A stretch of DNA of 9,009 nt, from NCBI GenBank assembly GCA_003517945.1, contig DOZP01000028.1, positions 1 to 9,009 of the forward strand, read 5' to 3'. The DNA comes from Porphyromonadaceae bacterium. GTDB lineage: Bacteria > Bacteroidota > Bacteroidia > Bacteroidales > Tannerellaceae. The stretch's first letter is position 1, and each line of letters begins with the position of its first letter. The position numbers were made by a program, and so were the translations under genes. The notes under the pieces were generated by a model, which had not been told where the DNA came from, ran no database searches, and saw nothing but the letters and a program-made list of their open reading frames with translations. Shown piece after piece: positions 1 through 6,980 of this stretch.

Positions 1-576
1 AATGATCACACGTGATTTGGCATTACTGTCTTTGATACGACTAACCGCATTGGCAAGTCCCAGGCCGATCGCTGTTCCGTCTTCAATCATACGGCTTTGT
101 ACATCCTTGAAAAGATTGAGCAGTATGGCATGGTCGGTCGTCAGCGGACATTGTGTAAAACTCTCGCCGGAAAATACGACCAATCCGATATTATCGTTCG
201 GACGGCCGTTGATAAACGAAGCCGCCACATTTTTTGCCGCTTCCAGACGGTTCGGTTTCAGGTCTTCCGCCAACATACTGGTAGATACGTCCACTATCAA
301 CATGATATCAATCCCTTCCGTACTCCGGGTATCCCAACTGTTTGTTGATTGCGGACGCGCCAGTATGACGATAATCAGCGCGACTGCAACCATACGCAGA
401 ACGAACGGCAGGTGACGCATATAGACCTTCCATGTCGTCGCTTTCGGCGTATCGAACGCCTGCATGGCAGAAACCTGCAGACTGGCCTGTTTTTTCCGCA
501 TCCGGAGGATATACCACACGATAAGCGGAATCAGCAACAACAATAAATATAAATAATGTGGATTCGCAAATATCAT
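1..576 (-). CDS. batA: BatA-like vWA-domain membrane protein, C-terminal part cut off by the window edge
   Basis: Only the first 192 residues are visible; the frame is still open at base 1. Residues about 7-23 and 57-73 are hydrophobic and should span the inner membrane, with a short basic segment (RMRKK) between them. A von Willebrand factor A domain follows from about residue 88. Its metal-ion site (MIDAS) shows DVSTS at 96-100 and the threonine of DGTAIG at 168; the third element, an SD pair expected after residue 192, lies outside the window. The segments GLVVFSGESF and CPLTTDHAILL are typical of BatA/BatB. The start at 576 is chosen because the membrane helix follows at once and the preceding gene ends only 9 bases upstream. 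In Bacteroides the bat genes were linked to aerotolerance, but the biochemical role is unsettled. Its position after MoxR and DUF58 genes suggests that the ATPase acts on or through it. BatB is a less likely alternative, since BatA normally comes first. Confidence 0.92.
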   Translation of the reverse strand, partial: MIFANPHYLYLLLLLIPLIVWYILRMRKKQASLQVSAMQAFDTPKATTWKVYMRHLPFVLRMVAVALIIVILARPQSTNSWDTRSTEGIDIMLIVDVSTSMLAEDLKPNRLEAAKNVAASFINGRPNDNIGLVVFSGESFTQCPLTTDHAILLNLFKDVQSRMIEDGTAIGLGLANAVSRIKDSNAKSRVII

Positions 577-585
577 TATGATTAT

Positions 586-1599
586 TTAATTAGTAGTCGG
601 TTCATTCTTTTTTTCTCTCTCATCACCCGTCACGTCCTCCTCCACCGGCGGAGCTACGGGCAATTCCATACGTTTGGTCTTGTCTACGAATAGGTTCGCG
701 TTAAACATACTCAATTCATTTTCGTCCGATAACGGATGTAACTTAGCGAATTTCACAAAATCGGACAACCTGAGAATCTGCTTCAGCAAATCATACACTT
801 CCTTGTTTCCCGGTTCTTCATCGCGCAATACATCCAGTATTTCCGACGATGTCTTTTCCATGACAGACGTACCGTAACGCAAAGACATATAACGCCTTAG
901 TGTGTCGGTTATCTCCGTATAGTATTCTTTATTTCGTCCCTGTTGCCATAATTTCCGTTCACGTATTTCTTTCAGTTCCTTCATCGCCTGCTCATGTGGC
1001 GGCAACTTCGGCGCTTCTTTCACATCGGCTGACCGTTCGGGCCTGTTGCGCATACGCTGAACAAAATACCCGACGACGCAAATTAAAAACAACGTAAACA
1101 AGATACCGTATATAAGCGCATAATAATCAGCCAATACAAACGGCGGACGCCATATACCCTTGATATCTTTGAAATCTTCCGGATTTTCCAGATCTACATC
1201 GGGAGACGACACTTTCAGCGCTACCTGGTCGGAATACAGTGTATCACGGCCATCAATGGCATAAAAAGGCGGAAGCAGGTACAACGATGAGTCAAATGAT
1301 GTTATCAGTAAATCATAGTTTATTGTAATACGGTTATTCTTAATATCCACGGTATCCGGTGGCGTGATATACAGCACTTCAACTCCTTTCATCAGCATAT
1401 CGGCCGGTAGTGGAATGAGCAGTTGTTTATCCTTATCCGTTGTCACGCTCAGATGAAGCATCGTCTGTTCGCCGATCATAATGTCCGGAATATCAATACT
1501 CACATCCACCAACGTTTGCTGTGCATACGTCTTCATTCCATGCAAGGATGCAAAGAAAAAAATCAAAACGTATAAAATATGATATTTTCTCAAAGTCAT
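586..1599 (-). CDS. BatD-like single-pass membrane protein with cytoplasmic DUF4381-like domain
   Basis: This 337-residue protein has a signal peptide (hydrophobic 8-20, likely cleavage after TYA at 24-26). A periplasmic region of about 130 residues follows; it resembles the beta-sandwich repeats of BatD (DVSIDIPDIMIGEQTMLHLSV at about 32-52). One membrane helix spans about 159-180 and is followed by a basic stop-transfer segment (QRMRNR). The cytoplasmic part has a helical stretch at about 202-245 with KLWQQGRNKEYYTEITDTLRRY, which looks like the DUF4381 family found beside MoxR and vWA genes. The C-terminus is proline-rich and charged. It lies 9 bases after the DUF58 gene and 9 bases before batA, so it should be co-translated with them. 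By inference it connects a periplasmic surface with the cytoplasmic MoxR/DUF58 proteins. It is too short to be a full BatD, which normally lies further downstream, so I give no symbol. The family match is from memory of motifs, not a search. Confidence 0.85.
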   Translation of the reverse strand: MTLRKYHILYVLIFFFASLHGMKTYAQQTLVDVSIDIPDIMIGEQTMLHLSVTTDKDKQLLIPLPADMLMKGVEVLYITPPDTVDIKNNRITINYDLLITSFDSSLYLLPPFYAIDGRDTLYSDQVALKVSSPDVDLENPEDFKDIKGIWRPPFVLADYYALIYGILFTLFLICVVGYFVQRMRNRPERSADVKEAPKLPPHEQAMKELKEIRERKLWQQGRNKEYYTEITDTLRRYMSLRYGTSVMEKTSSEILDVLRDEEPGNKEVYDLLKQILRLSDFVKFAKLHPLSDENELSMFNANLFVDKTKRMELPVAPPVEEDVTGDEREKKNEPTTN

Positions 1600-1608
1600 T
1601 TGGTTTAT

Positions 1609-2478
1609 TTAATTTCGTTTATGAAACAATGCCAGCAGCGATTTTACATAATCGTCTTCCGTCCGCACGGAAACAGAGTCTACACGACACTTTTTAAACG
1701 ATTGATTCATTTCCTCCTGACGGCGGTTCCACCATTCATTGTACATTTTCCGGACGTTCGCGGAAGAACTGTCTATCCAGCGTTCCTCTCCGGTTTCCGC
1801 ATCTTTCATCTTGATCAATCCCACCGAAGGCAGTTCTGTTTCGCGACGGTCATAAACCTGTATCGCAACCACATCATGCTTACGGTTGGCGATAGTCAGC
1901 GCATCCAAATAATTTTTCTTATCAATAAAATCGGATATCAGAAAAGTCGTACAACGTTTTTTTATCACATTTGTCAGATACTTCAATGCCTGCGAAATAT
2001 CTGTATTTCTATTTTCAGGCTGAAAATCAAGTAATTCGCGTATAATATACAAAATATGTTTACGCCCTTTCTGCGGCGGAATGAATTTCTCTATCTTATC
2101 CGAAAAGAAAATGACGCCGATCTTATCATTATTTTGTATAGCCGAAAACGCAAGTGTCGCAGCAATTTCGGTTGTCACCTCATTTTTCATCATGTGGACG
2201 GAACCGAAATCTTTACTTCCCGACACATCAATCATCAGCATCACCGTCAACTCGCGTTCTTCTTCGAATACCTTTATATACGGACGGGCATAACGGGCAG
2301 TCACATTCCAGTCAATATCACGTATATCATCGCCAAACTGGTATTCACGCACTTCGCTGAACGCCATACCGCGTCCTTTGAATGCCGAATGGTATTCGCC
2401 GGCAAAGATATTGCGTGACAACCCGCGTGTCTTGATTTCTATCTTCCTTACTTTTTTTAAAAGTTCGTTCGTTTCCAT
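1609..2478 (-). CDS. DUF58 family vWA-like protein
   Basis: A 289-residue cytoplasmic protein without membrane segments. The DUF58 signature is clear: EYQFGDDIRDIDWNVTARY at 45-63, followed by a vWA-like fold. The metal-site residues appear complete, with DVSGS at 84-88, threonine 159 in RNTD and aspartate 183 in LISDF. The length is usual for the family. DUF58 proteins nearly always sit next to MoxR-type AAA+ ATPases, and the gene directly upstream here is one; known MoxR/vWA pairs act together as chaperone- or metal-insertion-like machines. The target of this one is unknown. The gene begins 38 bases after the moxR stop codon. An ATG at 2492-2490 on the minus strand is out of frame and would give only a short peptide, so 2478 is kept. 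No Shine-Dalgarno sequence is visible; the upstream bases are A/T-rich, as is usual in this phylum. Confidence 0.93.
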   Translation of the reverse strand: METNELLKKVRKIEIKTRGLSRNIFAGEYHSAFKGRGMAFSEVREYQFGDDIRDIDWNVTARYARPYIKVFEEERELTVMLMIDVSGSKDFGSVHMMKNEVTTEIAATLAFSAIQNNDKIGVIFFSDKIEKFIPPQKGRKHILYIIRELLDFQPENRNTDISQALKYLTNVIKKRCTTFLISDFIDKKNYLDALTIANRKHDVVAIQVYDRRETELPSVGLIKMKDAETGEERWIDSSSANVRKMYNEWWNRRQEEMNQSFKKCRVDSVSVRTEDDYVKSLLALFHKRN

Positions 2479-2516
2479 TCTTTAATCGTCATACGGTCAA
2501 TTAACAGGACGCTCTA

Positions 2517-3512
2517 TCAAGGCACTTCTACTTTGTTCAATATCTCGCTGATGATCTCTTCGGACGTCAGGTTATTGGCTTCGGCTTCATAACTTAAACC
2601 GATACGATGACGCATCACATCATGACAAACAGCACGCACATCTTCGGGAATCACATACCCGCGGCGTTTGATGAACGCATAGGCGCGTGCTGCAAGGGCC
2701 AGATTGATGGATGCACGCGGTGAAGCCGCAAATGCAATCATGTTCGTCAGGTCTTTCAAACCATATTCGATTGGGAAACGTGTGGCAAAAACAATATCAA
2801 CAATGTATCTTTCAATTTTTTCATCTAAATAAACCTCACGCACGATTTTACGGGATTCGAGAATTTCTTTTGTGGTAAGGATCGGTTTAATTTTTATATT
2901 TTCACCTGAAATATTCTGCCGGATAACCAGCTTTTCTTCTTCTTTTTTAGGATAATTAATGATCACCTTCAGCATGAAACGGTCAACCTGCGCCTCCGGC
3001 AGCGGATACGTACCCTCCTGTTCTATCGGGTTCTGAGTTGCCATTACCAGGAATGGTTCCGGCAGTTTGTAGGTTGTTTCCCCAATCGTAACCTGACGTT
3101 CCTGCATGGCCTCAAGCAAAGCGCTCTGTACTTTGGCCGGTGCGCGGTTAATTTCATCCGCCAGCACGAAATTTGCAAAGATAGGCCCTTGTTTTACAGT
3201 AAATTCTTCATTCTTCTGACTATATATCATCGTACCAACCACGTCGGCCGGTAATAAATCAGGGGTAAACTGTACACGGCTGTACTTCGCATCCACAAGC
3301 GAAGCCAACGTTTTGATTGCAAGAGTCTTAGCCAAACCGGGTACCCCTTCCAACAGGATGTGTCCATCTGACAATAACCCGATTAGTAAAGATTCCACCA
3401 AATGTTTCTGACCTACAATTATCTGTCCCATGCCGGAAGTAATCATATTGACAAACGCACTGTTGCTCTCAATCCGTTCGTTCAGTTCACGGATATCTAC
3501 TGTCTCATTCAT
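2517..3512 (-). CDS. moxR: MoxR-family AAA+ ATPase
   Basis: A 331-residue AAA+ ATPase with all core motifs: Walker A GVPGLAKT at 56-63, Walker B FVLADE with D119 and E120, sensor 1 in MATQNP (N161), the EAQVDRF segment with R178 as likely arginine finger, and sensor 2 in SPRAS (R266). The lid domain is at about 215-325. The length is normal for the family. MoxR proteins form ring hexamers and remodel or activate partner proteins using ATP, commonly with vWA proteins encoded next to them. Here the partner candidates are the DUF58 and BatA-like proteins downstream. The gene is first in its operon, after a 186-base gap that contains a promoter candidate and a possible terminator of the previous operon. 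The start at 3512 is favoured because the N-terminal helix (VDIRELNERI) follows at once. The symbol denotes the family; a role in methanol oxidation is not implied. Confidence 0.95.
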   Translation of the reverse strand: MNETVDIRELNERIESNSAFVNMITSGMGQIIVGQKHLVESLLIGLLSDGHILLEGVPGLAKTLAIKTLASLVDAKYSRVQFTPDLLPADVVGTMIYSQKNEEFTVKQGPIFANFVLADEINRAPAKVQSALLEAMQERQVTIGETTYKLPEPFLVMATQNPIEQEGTYPLPEAQVDRFMLKVIINYPKKEEEKLVIRQNISGENIKIKPILTTKEILESRKIVREVYLDEKIERYIVDIVFATRFPIEYGLKDLTNMIAFAASPRASINLALAARAYAFIKRRGYVIPEDVRAVCHDVMRHRIGLSYEAEANNLTSEEIISEILNKVEVP

Positions 3513-3574
3513 AAGATTTAGTAAATTTATAGTTTATAATATTCAAATTTTCCTCACTGTCACTTTTTGATGCA

Positions 3575-3582
3575 CAAAAATA
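3575..3582 (-). promoter_or_regulatory. Predicted -7 element of the moxR/bat operon promoter
   Basis: On the minus strand these bases read TATTTTTG, an exact match to the Bacteroides -7 consensus TAnnTTTG. Twenty bases upstream, at 3603-3606, the minus strand reads TTTA, three of four matches to the -33 element TTTG. Transcription would start near 3568, leaving an A/T-rich leader of about 55 bases before the moxR start. The region is generally A/T-rich, so a chance match is possible. Confidence 0.45.
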
Positions 3583-3640
3583 ATTATGTTAAATTTGAAA
3601 ATTAAAATTTTGCTGTTAAATAATACTAACCGAAAAATGC

Positions 3641-3666
3641 AAAACCGGATGATTTTGCCTGATTTT
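3641..3666 (-). terminator. Possible terminator after the HU-LysM gene
   Basis: On the minus strand AAAATC(A)GG (3666-3658) can pair with CCGGTTTT (3648-3641) across a 9-base loop, with one bulged A and one G-U pair. The stem ends in four T residues and is followed a few bases later by another T run. It lies 33 bases after the stop codon at 3699 and upstream of the moxR promoter candidate, which is the expected place. The stem is short and imperfect. Confidence 0.3.
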
Positions 3667-3698
3667 ATAAAAGAATATGCGACTTTATATTTTGCTGA

Positions 3699-5282
3699 TT
3701 ACTGATAATCATCCCAATTATCCCATTTCAACAGTTCGGATTGTTTCCGACGCGCTTTTTGCAAGGAAGTTTTATTTTTCGCATTAATGCCATATGTATT
3801 AGGTTGCGGCAACCGGATTTCCGTTCCGACAGGAATATTATTGAAATCTTTTATACGACTTTTGTTATAATCATAGATATAAACCCAGAACACTTTATCT
3901 CCATAATGCTCCATCGCAATCTGCGTCAGGCTTGAACCTGCAGCCATACGGACACGCGCCGGAATAACCTTTGCCGAAGAAGTATTTTCCGACTTGTTTG
4001 CTGTCGAGGCAGTCGTATTGGTACGGGTTTGTTCGCCGGACCGTGACCGTGAATTTGCAGACAGGGACTTATTTTTCTCTTCAATGGCGACATTAGGCTT
4101 ATCAGCCCGTTTCGGTTCCGGCTTTGCGCTCTCGGACGACGGAGCCAACCAGTCGATAACCGGCTTTCTTTCTTTTTTAACACTTCCCGTATCTTTTGAA
4201 CCGACTGCAATTTTCCCGTTCGGAGCATTTTCCCTAAAAACGGAATCCGTATTTTCAATGCCTTCCCATATCAATTGTGCATCACCATCAGTCATACCGC
4301 CGGCCGCCGGTTCATCCATAGCTGATACACGGCTCTCACCGATAGGAAGAGGGGTTACCGACCCATCACGATGTTTCGTATCAACCCGATTATTCCCTGA
4401 CAGAGAAGACGTATTTTCATCCGGTTTTTCAGAATTATAATGAAGAAATGCGTATGTTCCCACACCCACACCTATAACAACAAGGAGCGGAAGCAATATA
4501 AACCATAACCAGAGAGGCATCGTTTTTTTCTCTTTCCTCCTGCTTTCTACCTGATTATCTTTATACCAATCCGTATTTTCGTCCTTATCACGAACCGTAT
4601 CATCTTCGTCATCTTCCCGGAGTAAACCAACATCTTCGACAACATCCGTATCGTCCGCCCAGTCTCCGAATGTGTATTGTCCGGCACCGGACTCTCCGGA
4701 TAAGACTTCCTGTGCAGAAGTAATGCCTTCGTCTTCATTTTCCCGGAAAGAATATACCTCCATTATTTCCGATACCGGCTCGTCTTCCGGTTTCATTCCG
4801 GGATATATATTTACTTCTTCGGATAAATCCTGCGTTATATCATCATCCAGTATAACAACGGGAACTTCCGGTTCTGTCTTTTCATAATCAGATTCCGGAA
4901 CGTCATCGTCCTCCGTTTCATCTTCAATAGTCTGTTTTCTAAGTGACAAAATATCTTCTGTCGCCTCTATCGGCTCAAAAAATGCAAACGGGCGATTGAT
5001 CTGTTCTTTCAGATTTTTATCCGGAATAAAAGAAAGTTTATGATGGGCCGGGATGACAAAACGTTCTCCGGTTTGTATATGTACGCTTTCGCGTTCGCGT
5101 ACAAGCACGATTTTAAATATTCCCAACCCCATCACTTTTATCGCCTTATTGTTTTCAATACCTTGTGTGATATGGGAAGAGAGAACGTCTATGAACTTTT
5201 CAGCACGCTCTTTATCCAGACCTGTTTGTATGGCCAAAATATCCGCTAAACTACGTGTCGAGAGACGTTCATTCATTTTCAT
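3699..5282 (-). CDS. HU-fold, transmembrane and LysM fusion protein
   Basis: A 527-residue modular protein. Residues 1-97 form an HU/IHF-like DNA-binding domain (VMGLGIFKIVL at 50-60, TGERFVIPAHHKLSFIPDKNLKEQI at about 71-95). Residues 103-247 are a low-complexity linker with about 51 Asp/Glu in 145 positions. A basic patch (RRKEKK, 248-253) precedes one membrane helix at about 256-280. The next 160 residues are Ser/Thr/Lys-rich and probably disordered. Residues about 443-492 form a LysM domain (AAGSSLTQIAMEHYGDKVFWVYIYDYN, then IPVGTEIRLPQP), followed by a charged tail. The positive-inside rule puts HU in the cytoplasm and LysM in the periplasm. HU domains bind DNA; LysM binds N-acetylglucosamine glycans such as peptidoglycan. 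The proline that intercalates into DNA in HU (NP of RNPxTG) is replaced: the protein has HIQTG with I69. The start at 5282 overlaps the preceding HU gene by 14 bases; ATG at 5276 (M3) is equally plausible. A link between nucleoid and cell wall is inference. Confidence 0.9.
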   Translation of the reverse strand: MKMNERLSTRSLADILAIQTGLDKERAEKFIDVLSSHITQGIENNKAIKVMGLGIFKIVLVRERESVHIQTGERFVIPAHHKLSFIPDKNLKEQINRPFAFFEPIEATEDILSLRKQTIEDETEDDDVPESDYEKTEPEVPVVILDDDITQDLSEEVNIYPGMKPEDEPVSEIMEVYSFRENEDEGITSAQEVLSGESGAGQYTFGDWADDTDVVEDVGLLREDDEDDTVRDKDENTDWYKDNQVESRRKEKKTMPLWLWFILLPLLVVIGVGVGTYAFLHYNSEKPDENTSSLSGNNRVDTKHRDGSVTPLPIGESRVSAMDEPAAGGMTDGDAQLIWEGIENTDSVFRENAPNGKIAVGSKDTGSVKKERKPVIDWLAPSSESAKPEPKRADKPNVAIEEKNKSLSANSRSRSGEQTRTNTTASTANKSENTSSAKVIPARVRMAAGSSLTQIAMEHYGDKVFWVYIYDYNKSRIKDFNNIPVGTEIRLPQPNTYGINAKNKTSLQKARRKQSELLKWDNWDDYQ

Positions 5283-5559
5283 CTAATTTTTTCAGGTATG
5301 CTTTCCATAATGCGGAAGGTTTGTATACGGGAGTAAGTTTAGGCGGAATAAGGTATCGCTTTCCGTTTGTGGGGTTAACAGATATACGTTCCGCTTTCTT
5401 TTTAGCTTCAAATTGCCCAAGACCGGAAATATTGACGCTTCCACCGTTCGAAAGAGTATCTCCTATCAACAGAAAAAGTGTTGATAATGTATCCACTACT
5501 TCCTGCGGAGACATATCCATTTCTCTGGACAATGCGGTAACTAATTCGACATCTTTCAT
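5269..5559 (-). CDS. Short HU-family DNA-binding protein
   Basis: A 96-residue protein with the complete HU/IHF fold: an N-terminal helix pair at about 3-40, the turn NISGLGQFEAKKKAE at 43-57, the DNA-arm motif VNPTNGKRYLIPP at 61-73 and the closing VYKPSALWKAYLKKL helix. Proline 63 occupies the position of the DNA-intercalating proline of classical HU. HU-family proteins act as dimers that bend DNA. The low match to the consensus RNPxTG suggests a specialised paralogue rather than the main nucleoid HU. It is the first gene after the predicted promoter at 5595-5626, and its stop codon overlaps the start of the HU-LysM gene, so the two should be translated together. By inference the proteins may form a heterodimer that links the soluble HU-like subunit to the membrane-anchored one. 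There is no Shine-Dalgarno sequence; ATG 5559 is the only start that gives the complete fold. Confidence 0.93.
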   Translation of the reverse strand: MKDVELVTALSREMDMSPQEVVDTLSTLFLLIGDTLSNGGSVNISGLGQFEAKKKAERISVNPTNGKRYLIPPKLTPVYKPSALWKAYLKKLDENE

Positions 5560-5594
5560 ACAAAAAATAGAACATTTGCTGCGTTATTTCGTTG

Positions 5595-5626
5595 CAAATG
5601 TAATCCAATTACTTATAATTCTCAAA
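5595..5626 (-). promoter_or_regulatory. Predicted Bacteroides-type promoter for the tandem HU genes
   Basis: On the minus strand TTTG (5626-5623) is followed after 20 bases by TACATTTG (5602-5595). These match the -33 (TTTG) and -7 (TAnnTTTG) consensus of the Bacteroides housekeeping sigma factor exactly, with the usual spacing of 19-21. Transcription would begin near 5589, giving a leader of about 30 bases. The -33 element lies at the end of the T run of the putative rimO terminator. Confidence 0.68.
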
Positions 5627-5658
5627 AAAAAACAACGTTTTTTTTAACCGCTCAGCGG
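5624..5658 (-). terminator. Possible rimO terminator, two adjacent hairpins with a T run
   Basis: On the minus strand CCGC-TGA-GCGG (5658-5648) forms a small GC stem. It is followed by eight A, C, GTT, G and nine T (5645-5624), which can fold into an A/T stem of nine pairs with a GTT loop. It begins 17 bases after the rimO stop codon. The final T run fits an intrinsic terminator, but the second stem is purely A-T apart from one pair, and the first is only 4 pairs long. The structure could slow rather than fully stop transcription. Confidence 0.42.
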
Positions 5659-5674
5659 GATTTGTAAATGAAAC

Positions 5675-6967
5675 TTATATTTTTCCGTATAAATCAAAGA
5701 CATCAGCCTTCTCTATCAGTACATTATAAAATTTCCCGGTATGCAGTCTTTTTTCGCTTTTTATCAGAACCTCTGTGTCTACTTCCGGTGAATCAAATTC
5801 GGTGCGTCCTACATAATAATCGCCTTCTTTACGGTCAACAATCGTTTTTACCGTTTTTCCGACTTTTGCCTCACTCATTTCAGCAGCAATGGATTGCTGT
5901 ATATTCATCAGCGCATCCAACCGCTTTTGTTTCACTTCTTCCGGTATACGATCCCGGTAATGAAGAAAAGCATAGGTGCCTGCCTCGTGGCTATAAGCAA
6001 AAGCCGCCATACGCTCGAAACGTATCTCCTCGACAAAAGCGGTCAATTCGTCAAAATCATCGTCCGTTTCACCGGGATGACCGACCATAAACGTCGTACG
6101 AAGATGTATACCCGGTACTTCTTCGCGTATCCGTTCTATCAAATCATACGTTTCCCGGCGTGTAATCTTACGCCGCATATATTTAAGCATCCTGTCACTC
6201 ACGTGTTGCAGGGCTATATCCAGGTATTTGCAGACATTATCACGTTCGCGCATAACACGAAGTAAATCAAATGGAAAACGTGCCGGATAACCATAATGAA
6301 GGCGTATCCATTCGATCCCGGGAACATCCGACAGACGCTCGATCAGTTCCGGTAAAGCCAGTCGTCCGTGTAAATCAAGACCATAATAAGTCAGATCCTG
6401 CGCAATCACCTGCAATTCCTTAACGCCTTTTCCGGCAAGCAATTTCGCTTCGGAAACGATTTCATCCACCGGGCGTGATTTGTATTTTCCCGTTATAACA
6501 GGTATTACACAATACGAACACATGCGATTGCATCCTTCCGCTATTTTCAGATAAGCATAATGAGAGGGCGTCGACAAGATACGATCGTTGGCTAAATCCG
6601 CATGATAAACTTTACCGATGTCATTTAATACGTCTTTCCAATTGAATTTTCCATAGAAACGGTCTACACCGGTTATTTCGCGTTGCAATTCCTTCATAAA
6701 ACGTTCGGACAGGCATCCCATAACAAATAATTTCCCTATACGGCCTTTCTTTTTCGCTTCTTCCAATTCAAGGATCATCTGAATCGACTCTTCCTGCGCA
6801 TCCCCGATAAATCCGCATGTATTCACAATAACAATTTCACCGTTTACTCTGTCAGCGTCATGTGTTACCGTATAGCCGTTCGCTTTCAGTTGACACATCA
6901 ATTGTTCCGAATCGACCAGATTTTTGGAGCAACCAAGCGTTATAATATCAACTTTGTTTTTCCTCAT
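5675..6967 (-). CDS. rimO: Ribosomal protein S12 methylthiotransferase RimO
   Basis: A 430-residue radical-SAM enzyme that adds a methylthio group to the conserved aspartate of ribosomal protein S12. Three parts are visible. The N-terminal UPF0004 domain has cluster-binding cysteines C13 (TLGCSKNLVDSE), C51 (NTCGFI) and C85 (GCLSER). The radical-SAM core has the CxxxCxxC motif at C146, C150 and C153 (EGCNRMCSYCVIP). The C-terminal TRAM domain, at about 364-427, should contact the S12 substrate. IALQHVSDRMLKYMRR (251-266) and MVGHPGET (294-301) are typical of the family. Length and all six cysteines are normal, so the enzyme should be active. RimO rather than MiaB is supported by LGCSKNLVDSE and by the short C-terminal TRAM. 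The start at 6967 lies 13 bases after the ftsY stop codon, so ftsY and rimO form one transcription unit. Confidence 0.97.
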   Translation of the reverse strand: MRKNKVDIITLGCSKNLVDSEQLMCQLKANGYTVTHDADRVNGEIVIVNTCGFIGDAQEESIQMILELEEAKKKGRIGKLFVMGCLSERFMKELQREITGVDRFYGKFNWKDVLNDIGKVYHADLANDRILSTPSHYAYLKIAEGCNRMCSYCVIPVITGKYKSRPVDEIVSEAKLLAGKGVKELQVIAQDLTYYGLDLHGRLALPELIERLSDVPGIEWIRLHYGYPARFPFDLLRVMRERDNVCKYLDIALQHVSDRMLKYMRRKITRRETYDLIERIREEVPGIHLRTTFMVGHPGETDDDFDELTAFVEEIRFERMAAFAYSHEAGTYAFLHYRDRIPEEVKQKRLDALMNIQQSIAAEMSEAKVGKTVKTIVDRKEGDYYVGRTEFDSPEVDTEVLIKSEKRLHTGKFYNVLIEKADVFDLYGKI

Positions 6968-6980
6968 GGATCAAATAAAA

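Larger units (their letters stand above)
3513..3698. other. Intergenic region between the HU-LysM operon and the moxR/bat operon
   Basis: A 186-base A/T-rich region, the longest gene-free stretch here. It holds the possible terminator at 3641-3666 and the promoter candidate at 3575-3582. I see no open frame with coding character, no tRNA-like fold and no direct repeat in the rest. Confidence 0.6.

Noticed and set aside
2..415. Plus-strand open frame of 137 codons at the left edge
   Set aside because: The minus strand in this stretch encodes the BatA vWA domain with its metal-site motif.
1579..2034. Plus-strand open frame of 151 codons opposite DUF58
   Set aside because: No domain is recognisable and the opposite strand carries all DUF58 motifs.
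3513..3698. A small RNA or riboswitch in the 186-base gap before moxR
   Set aside because: The region is simply A/T-rich, with one weak hairpin and one promoter candidate; no conserved riboswitch or structural RNA motif is visible.
3926..4258. Minus-strand open frame of 110 codons inside the HU-LysM gene
   Set aside because: It is a frame-shifted reading of the repetitive Ser/Lys/Arg-rich linker, without any recognisable fold; the main frame is continuous from HU to LysM.
4437..5980. The same eight residues GTYAFLHY in the HU-LysM protein (bases 4460-4437) and in RimO (bases 5980-5957)
   Set aside because: The DNA agrees at 19 of 24 positions and all differences are at third codon positions. 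The segments sit in unrelated contexts (end of a membrane helix versus the radical-SAM domain) and the flanks do not match, so I treat it as coincidence and not as a repeat or recombination trace.
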